Assembly: GCA_030141605.1 (NCBI GenBank)
Contig: JAQGDQ010000206.1
Coordinates: 326,085 to 390,084 of the forward strand
Origin: Tubiluchus corallicola
Taxonomy: Eukaryota > Priapulida > Priapulimorpha > Priapulimorphida > Tubiluchidae
Length of the DNA: 64,000 nt
Direction: 5' to 3'
A model generated the notes under the pieces. The model had not been told where the DNA came from. It worked only from the letters and a program-made list of their open reading frames with translations, and did no database searches. The translations under genes were made by a program, and so were the position numbers. Below, one piece after another: positions 55,641-64,000 of the stretch (position 1 is its first letter; each line of letters begins with the position of its first letter).

Positions 55641-56689
55641 TGTTGTTCGTAGAGAAAAGGCAGCCTGGGTGTTTTTGAAGGGAGTTTCCAGGCCAAACAT
55701 TTTCGGCGTTTTTCATAATTTTTAAAGCTAAATCCTACATTACTTTTGTTACCACACTTAATGAAAAACCCGACATTAAACAGTAGCTCAAATTGGTCTG
55801 ACATAGAGAATGTTGAGAATGATTTGCGCGAAAGAATGATTTCCACGGAATTTCAGTGCATTGCACAAAAAATAGGCGCTGCACCTCTCAGTTCAGTTGT
55901 GATGTATCACACGCTTGTGATGAAATCGTGTGTTGGCGCAGCAGTAATTTTCGAGTGTAAATTTTAACTTGGAATTTGCCGGGTTGGTGTAAATCATAGT
56001 CACTGCTGTATTTCAATTTTTGCTTTTGTAAATGTGTGCAACAAAAATGTTTTTGCCATTCAAAAAATATGTTCATTTGTGACGCCATCGCTGTGCTGAC
56101 CGGCCTTTAATCAAGTTTCAAAACTGATATTTAATTATGGCATTTTTATAGATATTGAAATATATGTTGTTTACTGTACTTCAAAATTGCATAGGATGTG
56201 AAAAATCATTCTGCTTTGTTTTAGGCAAAACCGATAAACTATTCTGCTATGTAGAACGTTTTGTAGACGCGAGCACAACAATGGTTAACATTGTCAATTA
56301 GTCTGGTGTCCGTTTCGTGGGCCGTACGTGAATGATGCATTTACATCGATTACACGTCTGTCATTTCGTTTTTAACATAAATCACATTCCACTGTTTTTG
56401 CTCAGACAAAAACGCTCGAACTGCTCAGAAAAAAATGCTCCAACGGCTTTCGTTTTTTGTCACTTTTAGTTCCGCATCAAATTCTGTGATTTGAAAACGG
56501 ACGTTCGGTTTACGAATGCCGCACCTTCAACAAAACGTATTTCGGGGAAAACTTGCAATTGTCATAGCCTGCGTTAGGTCACATCGGTTGCGTAGAATGT
56601 CCGAACCTTGCGATGGTTCCAGTTAACGCGTTGTCACTTGCTTTTATGAATTTTCTTACATGATGTTTTTGTCGAGCCATTCAAGCCAG
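55641..56689. other. Intergenic, nothing recognised
   Basis: I see no coding similarity, array or paired inverted repeats here. Confidence 0.4.
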
Positions 56690-57540
56690 GTTTTATTGGC
56701 CTTTGAGGAAAGGTGATGTTGCTTAGCATGTTGCGTTTATTTTACTGGTACCATCGAAACTTAGCAAAATGTCTATAAAGTAAAAACTTAAGTTATATAG
56801 GTTTTACATGTCAAATGTAGACCTGCATTAACTCAAATGTAGATTTAGGTAATTCAAATGTGTCTTGGTAACTCAAATGTAGACTTAGGTAGTTCAAAAG
56901 TGTTAACAATGGTTTTCAACAAATCTTAAGCGCTTTTGGTAAGTCAAATGTAGACACATGTCAAGTCAAATTAAGTACTGCATCTACATTTGACTTACCT
57001 AAGTCACATTTGAGTTACCAAAACACATTCGAAATTTCGGTCTACATTTGACTTGCCTAAGTCACATTTGAGTTACCAAAGCGCACTCGAAATACCTATG
57101 TCTACATTTGACTTACATAAGTCACATTTGAACTTTCCTGTGTCTACATTTGACGTGTAAAACCTATACTACCACTGTTTAGAAATCTTCTTGCACCAGT
57201 AGCTGCCCATTCACTTGAAAATTATAGCATTACTGCCTTTTCGTAAGCTCATGTAATACGATACTAATTGAAACTTCTTCAACTTACCTAATGCTCATGC
57301 AAGAATATCAGAAAATTATCCATTGATGAATGACATCATTGGTGGAAGAATGGGTATTCAAAATGGGAGCGCCCAAGCGTGAATTAATCGTGATTTTAAA
57401 GTGATTTTGCTAATCATACGATAGCCCGAATCACAGTTTTGTTACTATATCCGTTAACATTTTTTGAAATCAGCCCAGAAGGCTTTGTCTTTCCTTTAAT
57501 TTCAGTAGATGCCGCCTCTTAAAGAGAGCTGAATCATTTA
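56690..57540. repeat. Interspersed repeat, copy 2 (relative of 4,380-4,990)
   Basis: GGTGGAAGAATGGGTATTC and GCGCCCAAGCGTGAATTAAT correspond to blocks at 4,795-4,845. This copy includes the long hairpin at 56,796-57,168. Confidence 0.55.
56796..57168. repeat. Long hairpin with repeated AAATGTAGAC motifs
   Basis: Arms 56796-56821 and 57143-57168 are inverted repeats matching at 25 of 26 positions. The left half has several TCAAATGTAGA and AACTCAAATGT motifs and the right half their complements (TCTACATTTGACTTACC), so stem pairing can extend inward. Confidence 0.8.
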
Positions 57541-57700
57541 ATCAAAAAGAAACCCACCTCCAATGTGACAGCTCAGTTCATACGCAGAAACGTAATTTCA
57601 GTTTCCGTTTTCGTAATTTTTTGACGTGGGGTTTCTTTATCATTTTCGTACTACGCATTTGCGTCGACTTTTAACATTTCAGTAAGAAATAGTTTTTCTT

Positions 57701-58141
57701 TTAACCCTTTCAGTCCCAAATTATTTTTTATTATGAATATGAATTACAACCATTTGTTCCCAATGTATCCTGTGGCATACACAACATTCTTTGTCATGTG
57801 CAAAAAAACAAAGTCCGACTTTTTTTAAAAACACAACAAAAGCAAAAAATGTGCTTCATTTTGCAACTGCTGATAATTTTTTAAAGTATTTAAGACATTT
57901 AGTATGCATGCTGTGCTGATCTGTACAAAGTCGTCTCTAAAGTACTGTACCTTGCGCAGATTTTTATGCTATGTAGATTTTCTAGTTTGCCATTTTATCA
58001 CTATTTTTAGTCTATTGTTATTGGCTTAAATCAAAATAACTATTAACAGATCAAATAAACGTCAGTTTTAAAATTTTATTAATTTTAAAGGCAGAAAATA
58101 TTCTCGTATCCCACGGGATACAACGGGCATGAAAGGGTTAA
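57701..58141. mobile_element. piggyBac-like MITE, family 2, copy 2
   Basis: Left end TTAACCCTTTCAGTCCCAAA; right end GGGCATGAAAGGGTTAA. 441 bp, same orientation and interior as the 18,695 copy. It lies between GUK1 and the TLDc gene. Confidence 0.83.
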
Positions 58142-58914
58142 CAAACATTCTGTATTTCTTTGTGACTGTTTGGAAGCAAGAACAGTGCTGTAGCTAACTG
58201 ATTAATTACAATCGATTGATTGATGGATTAGAATTTCTGCAATACTTTCAGAAGTGTCATGTTATTATTTACTAGTCTGTTTACTAGTTGACTTCGTGAT
58301 GTAAACATGTTGTTAGAGATTTAACACACTAGTTTGTTACTATTTATTATAAAGTAATTTACTTTAGCTAAAATATAATGCACTATTTAGTTGTACATAC
58401 ATATATATATATATTCAAGAGTTTTATTATCAAAATAGTTAAAAATGCTACATGAAATAATTTGTATAAAAGTCACTGTGTGTTACTTATGTACAAAAAC
58501 ATTAAATTAAAACAATTTTAAAAGTTGTTTAACCACACAACCATTAACAGTTGTAAAAATTACAAAAATACGATTAGTGATAGTAGTAAAAAGTACTAAA
58601 CAGTACATTGTAAATTGTGGTGATATAAAATAAGACGCTTGGTAATTTGTTACATCCATACATTCCAGGTTATCAGCATATTATTAAAAGTCTTAAACCT
58701 CTTTCTATTGCCCACTTCAGAGCTGCAAAAGAATTTGGTGTTATGATGAGTTTGACATTATAATTAGCTGATTTAATATGTACTTGTCTGCGCAAACATC
58801 GTTTTGTTAAAAGTTTGGGCATTAAGCAAAGTTGGCAGTATAACAAGGTCTGATTGTATAGCATCAGAATACATGTACAATCAAAATTTAAAATCCTATA
58901 ATTTCGGTTATAGG
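58142..58914. other. Intergenic, downstream of TLDc gene
   Basis: AT-rich with a short (AT)n at 58,400. It may include the TLDc 3' UTR (minus strand). No gene is seen. Confidence 0.35.
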
Positions 58915-59395
58915 CCAGTGGTCACTTAGATATTAAGTGCTCAATGAATCTTTAACAGTGACACAATACTAGGACAAATAAATGCCCAGTGGTCAAAGTG
59001 CTCAATGAATCTTTAACAGTGACACAATACTTGATCGTCAAAAAACCGGTCATATTTAGGACACAAATGTGTTGTTTTGTGTTGGTTGGTGGTGTGTTGT
59101 TTTGTGTTTGTGTGGTTTTTGGTGCCCAGTGGTCAAAGTGCTCAATGAATCTTTAACAGTGACACAATACTTGATCGTCGAAAAATCGGTCATATTTAGG
59201 ACACAAATGCCCAGTGGTCAAAGTGCTCAATGAATCTTTAACAGTGACGCAATACTCGATCGTCGAAAAATCGGTCATATTTAGGACACAAATAAATGCC
59301 CAGTGGTCAAAGTGCTCAATGAATCTTTAACAGTGACACCATACTTGATCGTCGAAAAATCGGTCATTTTTAGGACAAATAAATGCCCAGTGGTC
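58915..59395. repeat. Irregular tandem repeat, about 5 copies
   Basis: TGCCCAGTGGTCAAAGTGCT then CAATGAATCTTTAACAGTGA and GATCGTCGAAAAATCGGTC, spaced about 86-140 bp. One unit is interrupted by a GTGTTGTTTTGTG-rich insertion. It ends about 260 bp from the TLDc stop. Confidence 0.85.
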
Positions 59396-59654
59396 AAACC
59401 TTTAGGCAGTTACATATAAGGCGATATAAAAAAACTCGGCTGTATGTGCCGTGGATGTCAAGACCTTATGTGGACACATATGTACATGCTTCTTCCTCCA
59501 TTGTATAACACAATCTTCAATTAACAATAGCTGCCTCAAACCAAATGATGATGACTATGACACTTCATCATAACTAGAATCATCCCCTTGAACTTGAACA
59601 ACAAAAGTCGACAATGTGTCATCATCTTGTGCCATACAAATCAAGTTTAGTGAT

Positions 59655-59835
59655 TCAATCACAAATTGTAAACACTTCATAGTCAGCCACTGTGAAGTGA
59701 TAATCGCCCATGAGGATGCTACTGGATGCGTTCTCTCCGCCGTACGAATGAGGCAAGTTGGAGTACGAATCCATGTTTTGATCACAGTCGCTAGAGATGG
59801 ACAGGTCGGCTCCGGCACCAAATATAGGACCAAAA
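59655..59835 (-). CDS. TLDc gene terminal exon
   Basis: On the minus strand the acceptor TTTTTTTTCAG ends at 59836 and the stop is TGA at 59657-59655. It encodes FGPIFGAGADLSISSDCDQN, MDSYSNLPHSYGGENASSSI and LMGDYHFTVADYEVFTICD, the most conserved end of the TLDc domain. Confidence 0.92.
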
Positions 59836-62800
59836 CTGAAAAAAAAGCGCATCATTCGTGAATAACTGTTTACTTGTACTGTTCTATGCTAGTTAACCCT
59901 ATGAGGACCAAAGAACACATTTGTGCCAAAACTTATGTAGCCTGACCAAAACTTAAAATGTATGTAACCTGACCAAGCCTTAAAATGTATGTAACCTGAC
60001 CAAAACTTAAAATGTATGTAACCTGACCAAAACTTAAAATGTACGTAACCTGACCAAAACTTAAAATGTATGTAACCTGACCAAAACTTAAAATGTATGT
60101 ACCTGACCAAAACTTAAAATGTATGTAACCTGACCAAAACTTAAAATGTACGTAACCTGACCAAAACTTAAAATGTATGTAACCTGACCAAACCTTAAAA
60201 TGTATGTAACCTGACCAAAACTTAAAATGTATGTAACCTGACCAAAACTTAAAATGTATGTAACCTGACCAAAACTTAAAATGTATGTAACCTGACCAAA
60301 ACTTAAAATGTATGTAACCTGACCAAAACTTAAAATGTATGTAACCTGACCAAAACTTAAAATGTATGTAACCTGACCAAAACTTAAAATGTATGTAACC
60401 TGACCAAAACTTAAAATGTATGTAACCTGACCAAAACTTAAAATGTACGTAGCCTGACCAAAACTTAGTGTATGTAACCTGACCAAAACTTAAAATGTAT
60501 GTAACCTGACCAAAACGTAAAATGTATGTAACCTGACCAAACCTTAAAATGTATGTAACCTGACCAAAACTTAAAATGTATGTAACCTGACCAAAACTTA
60601 AAATGTATGTAACCTGACCAAAACTTAAAATGTATGTAACCTGACCAAAACTTAAAATGTATGTAACCTGACCAAGCCTTAAAATGTATGTAACCTGACC
60701 AAAACTTAAAATGTATGTAACCTGACCAAAACTTAAAATGTATGTAACCTGACAATTATTTCATAAAATTTCCTTTTTCTGGCAAGATGTTGTACAGATA
60801 CAAGTACAACTTTTGCATGATTGAAATAAACCAACCAGAAATTTAATAGTTTTCATAACAGTTGCAACTTAGCAGCTTATGGTCCTCAAGGGGTTAATAC
60901 GCTATAATCAGTAAGCACGATATCTTGCCATGCAATATTTCATGTTTTATCATAAACTGGTTGTGAGCCATTGCAAGCTGATTGCTTGTCTCTGCGACGA
61001 CCAATGTTTTAAAAAGCAAATGAATGTTGTTTTTACGCTGCTTCTAGAAGACAGAAAATTAAAGCAAAAAAAAACACCCTTCATAATAAAGCTTAAAAAA
61101 ACCGTTTTGAAATTTTGTACCCCTTACAATAGTGTCTTATTGCACACAGGGCTTGCATTAGAGGCAGCAGAAGGTAATAGAAGTAACACTGTATAAAACT
61201 TACAAATTTAAACTCTCATCATGACTATTGGGCACAGCCTTTTTAAGGTATGTTGTGTGAAACAACTTTAGATAACATTGTGTAAAGTTTGAAAATAAAC
61301 AAAGCATTATTAGTGCACACTTCACTAACTAACTAAGCAAACGTTTAAATTACTTTGTGTTGTCAATAAATTGAATAATATTTTTTGGTGAGCCAGTGGT
61401 GCATGCTGCGATAGTGAACCAGTGATATTTTACCAATTGGCAGGACCGTTTTAAATTACTATGATTTTTTTTCTTAAGTTACGTAAGTCTTTCAAACAGG
61501 TAAACGTAATGCTAAGTAATGTAACTTTGTATGGAAAGTTTTTTTGTGACATACTTTAAAATTTCCTTTTCTTCCCCATCAAGTTTTGTACGCAACAGTA
61601 TACTCACTTCGGATGATGCGACGTCGCGAACTTTTTGTTTACCAAATCAAATTTGGTTGGCGGTACCCCCTGATTGTTCACCAGAGTAAACAAAAATGTG
61701 CTGAAAGAGAAACAAATACCGTTTAACAGTACTGAAATGAAATAGCGAATGTGTAAACACATTTCAGGCATGAATGTTGTTTTCACGCTGCTTCTAGCAG
61801 TGAGAAAATTAAATCAAAAGAAAACACTTTTCATTATAGAGCATAAAAATTTGTTTTGAAATTTTGTAACCCTCGCAATACTGTCTTATTGCATGGAGGG
61901 CTTACATCAATAACAATATGAAATTAGAAAAAATTGAACTGTTGTTGTGTGATGCATAGTACATTTTAGCCAGATCGTAAAGTGTAAAGTCGTAAAGTAA
62001 CAGAAATGACTTTCGAACCTCAGGTTTGAGAAAGAACAGTTTTCGTTTACTTTGCCAAACACCTCAGAAGAGAGAATAGTTCATTTACTTGTCCAAAACT
62101 AAATTGCAATAACGACATTGTTATAGTTCACTTTACACTAATTCTAGACGCAGCATGTTTCGTTCTACACTGCCTCTTTTCTCTCCTCTGTACCTCCACC
62201 CTAGTTTTGGGAAGCCTAAACTGTGTTTTTATACCAGCTACTTTGCATGGATAATCCAAGAAGTGATTACAAAAAACTAGGTAAGTGGTGCCCTCTAGGT
62301 CGTGATGTTTCACAATAGTTCGAGACTGGTACTACTAATTACAAGTTTAGCACAACAAAGGAACAAAAATCATGCATGCTTTGTAAAAATATTCTTACAG
62401 AAATGAAATTAAATGTTTAAACAGTTGACAAATTATCCCAAACAATCATACAAAACTGAACAAGACTGTTCAGAAAACCAATAATTCTCTAACGGAGCAA
62501 TTTATTCATCACCAGAATAAATTGCAACAAAATCCCGTAGTAAGTGCATTTAATTGTGCGGATTGCATCATCTTGCATTCCATCTATTAAGCCTTCGCTT
62601 ACTGGTACTTTTTCATTCACAAACCACTGTTCAGAAAAACCAATAATTCTCTAACGGAGCAATTTATTCATCACCAGAATAAATTGCAACAAAATCCCGT
62701 AGTAAGCGCATTTAATTGTGTGGATTGCATCATTTTGCATTCTTTCGTTTAAACCTTTGCTTACTAAAACTTTTCCATTCATAAACCACTGAAACCTTTA

Positions 62801-63258
62801 CCAATGCTGCATCATACAAACATGTTAACATTTCAACATAATAGCAGAAAAAATGCCAGCAGGTTTAAAGCAAAATGATATAATTTACCAAAGGCTAACT
62901 GAATTTTGTTGCTCAAGATCAGTAACTGATTCAATTTGGAAGCCATACTTAACTTCTATAGCAATGTATTCCTTGAATGCATGTTATTAAACAGGGGCCA
63001 TCCACATATAACGATATCAAGTTTTCGGCGGATTTCGAAAACCTACCTACCTTGCATTATCTTGAAGACTTGCTTCTTGAAAAAATAAAATGAAAATGAA
63101 CCAAATAATGTCCATTCAGTTGGACAAAACACTAAAAAATTTTCAAACATAAGTGGCAGATACACTTACTTGTCCGAAGCCACATACCGTCCGCGTGGTG
63201 GCGCCTTACTCGTCCAAGCGACGTCACTGTAACCACCGCAAACGTTACCGCGGCTGCT
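59655..63258 (-). CDS. TLDc-domain protein, C-terminal part (three exons; 5' end outside window)
   Basis: Exons on the minus strand: 63258-63170, 61700-61608, 59835-59655 (stop). Junction phases agree and give 120 residues. They read SSRGNVCGGYSDVAWT...PPRGRYVASDN, then TFLFTLVNNQGVPPTKFDLV..., then FGPIFGAGADLSISSD...SYSNLPHSYGG...LMGDYHFTVADYEVFTI. That is the characteristic C-terminal half of a TLDc domain: GGY..v.W.S, FLF.L.N, FG.G.DL.I, and a terminal EVF. TLDc proteins (OXR1, TBC1D24, many invertebrate BTB/EF-hand fusions) are linked to oxidative-stress protection and V-ATPase binding. The N-terminal architecture is unseen, so the subfamily is undetermined. Confidence 0.88.
59893..60897. 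mobile_element. TTAA-flanked MITE, family 3, carrying a minisatellite
   Basis: Left end TTAACCCTATGAGGACCA; right end TGGTCCTCAAGGGGTTAA. These are inverted repeats with TTAA on both outer edges. About 830 of its 1005 bp are the 27-bp array listed separately. It sits in the last intron of the TLDc gene, 58 bp from the terminal exon. Confidence 0.75.
59925..60755. repeat. 27-bp minisatellite, about 30 copies
   Basis: Unit close to AACCTGACCAAAACTTAAAATGTATGT, nearly identical throughout, with a few A/C substitutions and two or three short deletions. The period is divisible by three, so the minus strand reads as YIHFKFWSG-like repeats; this is an artefact. Confidence 0.93.
61060..61560. repeat. 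Dispersed repeat family A, copy 4
   Basis: ACACTGTATAAAACTTAC, CATCATGACTATTGGGC and GTGTAAAGTTTGAAAATA align with the other family A copies. A short second piece follows at about 61,770-61,910 (GTTTTCACGCTGCTTCTAG appears in both). Confidence 0.55.
61608..61700 (-). CDS. TLDc gene exon (FLF motif)
   Basis: On the minus strand the acceptor CTCTTTCAG ends at 61701 and the donor is CCGAA|GTGAGT at 61607; phase 2 in and out. It encodes (N)TFLFTLVNNQGVPPTKFDLV and NKKFATSHHP. Confidence 0.87.
62467..62790. repeat. 163-bp tandem duplication
   Basis: CCAATAATTCTCTAACGGAG and about 130 further bases recur once, with a few substitutions. TLDc gene intron. Confidence 0.88.
63170..63258 (-). CDS. TLDc gene exon (GGY motif)
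   Basis: On the minus strand the acceptor CTTTTCAG ends at 63259 and the donor is GACAA|GTAAGT at 63169. It encodes SSRGNVCGGYSDVAWTSKAP then PRGRYVASD and ends in phase 2. The next upstream exon was not found before the right edge. Confidence 0.85.
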
Positions 63259-63302
63259 CTGAAAAGGTAGACAAACTTATGACATCTATCTATAAATATA
63301 TA

Positions 63303-63573
63303 TATATAATATAATGTCATGTAATGTAATGTCATGTCATGTCATGTCATGTCATGTCATGTAATGTAATGTAATGTGACATGTCATGTCATGTCATGTC
63401 ATGTCATGTCATGTAATGTAATGTAATGTAATGTAATGTAATGTAATGTAATGTAATGTAATGTAATGTAATGTAATGTAATGTAATGTAATGTAATGTA
63501 ATATAATATAATATAATATAATATAATATAATATAATATAATATAATATAATATAATATAATATAATATAATA
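63303..63573. repeat. Pentanucleotide array in three sequence blocks
   Basis: TGTCA-type units (with a few TGTAA) at about 63,315-63,410, then TGTAA units to about 63,500, then TATAA units to about 63,572. Minus-strand frames through it (LYYIILYYI-like) are artefacts. Upstream of the visible TLDc exons, probably intronic. Confidence 0.95.
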
Positions 63574-64000
63574 GAAGTTTTTTATCTTTACAACCAAAAC
63601 GGTAGCACAGCACAAAGCTACAAAATGTAAAATTTTTTAAAAGAATAAAAAGGCAACAGTGACAGGCGCTATTACACTGTTTCAAGATACATGAACGAAA
63701 TAAATTAAAATTATTCTAAACTCGTGTTTGGAAATTAAATAAACCCAATGAGATAAAACCGTTCTCGAATCTTTCTGTTCTGCATCTAGGTAAGGGGTAG
63801 TTCAGATAGTGGCGAGTTCAATATCTATGAGTATGGGCATCTGGCAACAAAGAGTGGATTATATTATTAGGATCTTGAATTCACATGTGGAAAGTTGCGC
63901 AGTGAAACACCAACAATATTCCAAATTTAAAGCCAGCTGTACCTTTGTACAATGTCTTATGATTCTAGTTCCTATTACTTCTACGATAAAAAAAAATAGT
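63574..64000. other. Right edge, probable TLDc intron
   Basis: No further TLDc exon was recognised on the minus strand, and nothing else of note. Confidence 0.35.

Noticed and set aside
59889-60755. Minus-strand frames encoding nine-residue repeats (YIHFKFWSG, VTYILSFGQ)
   Set aside because: Same cause: a 27-bp tandem repeat inside a transposable element, open in more than one frame.
63404-63685. Open frames of repeated LYYII/LHYIT
   Set aside because: Pentanucleotide array without stops on the minus strand.

Overview
The window is nuclear DNA from an animal, most likely an invertebrate. It is AT-rich, its genes are interrupted by GT-AG introns of about 0.7-5 kb, and the proteins it encodes are typical metazoan ones. 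Nothing in the sequence fixes the phylum. I can support four host genes.

(1) Plus strand, 416-25753: a Pumilio (PUM1/PUM2-type) RNA-binding translational repressor. Its 5' end is missing. Fourteen coding exons are visible (905 codons plus stop) and all splice phases agree; a long 3' UTR probably runs to about 29.34 kb. (2) Minus strand, 32421-34856: an 811-residue BRD8 orthologue (TIP60/NuA4 acetyltransferase subunit) in one uninterrupted coding exon, with a likely intron just upstream of the ATG. (3) Plus strand, 41073-53501: guanylate kinase (GUK1), seven coding exons, 215 residues, all phases consistent. (4) Minus strand, 59655-63258: the last three visible exons of a TLDc-domain protein whose 5' part lies beyond the right edge.

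Pumilio and BRD8 converge, as do GUK1 and the TLDc gene. BRD8 and GUK1 diverge across about 6 kb. The four genes are functionally unrelated (mRNA repression, chromatin acetylation, GMP phosphorylation, TLDc), so there is no operon-like logic.

Most of the window is intron and intergenic DNA packed with small non-autonomous DNA transposons and tandem arrays. The MITEs include TTAA-flanked piggyBac-like families in several copies, hAT-like elements (one with a perfect 8-bp target duplication), and pogo/Tc1-like elements with TA ends. Minisatellites have units of 20, about 23, 27, 42, 55, 60, 61, 105, 166 and 263 bp, and there are tri- and pentanucleotide microsatellites. Several array periods are multiples of three and create long spurious open frames.

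The least ordinary structures are: a 166-bp tandem array carrying a 5S-rRNA-like promoter segment in a GUK1 intron; an inverted repeat resembling a degenerate hammerhead ribozyme in the last Pumilio intron; a tRNA T-arm-like hairpin inside a short inverted-repeat element; a minisatellite with a four-unit higher-order period; a TTAA element that has captured a 27-bp minisatellite; and three canonical Pumilio-binding motifs in Pumilio's own 3' UTR.
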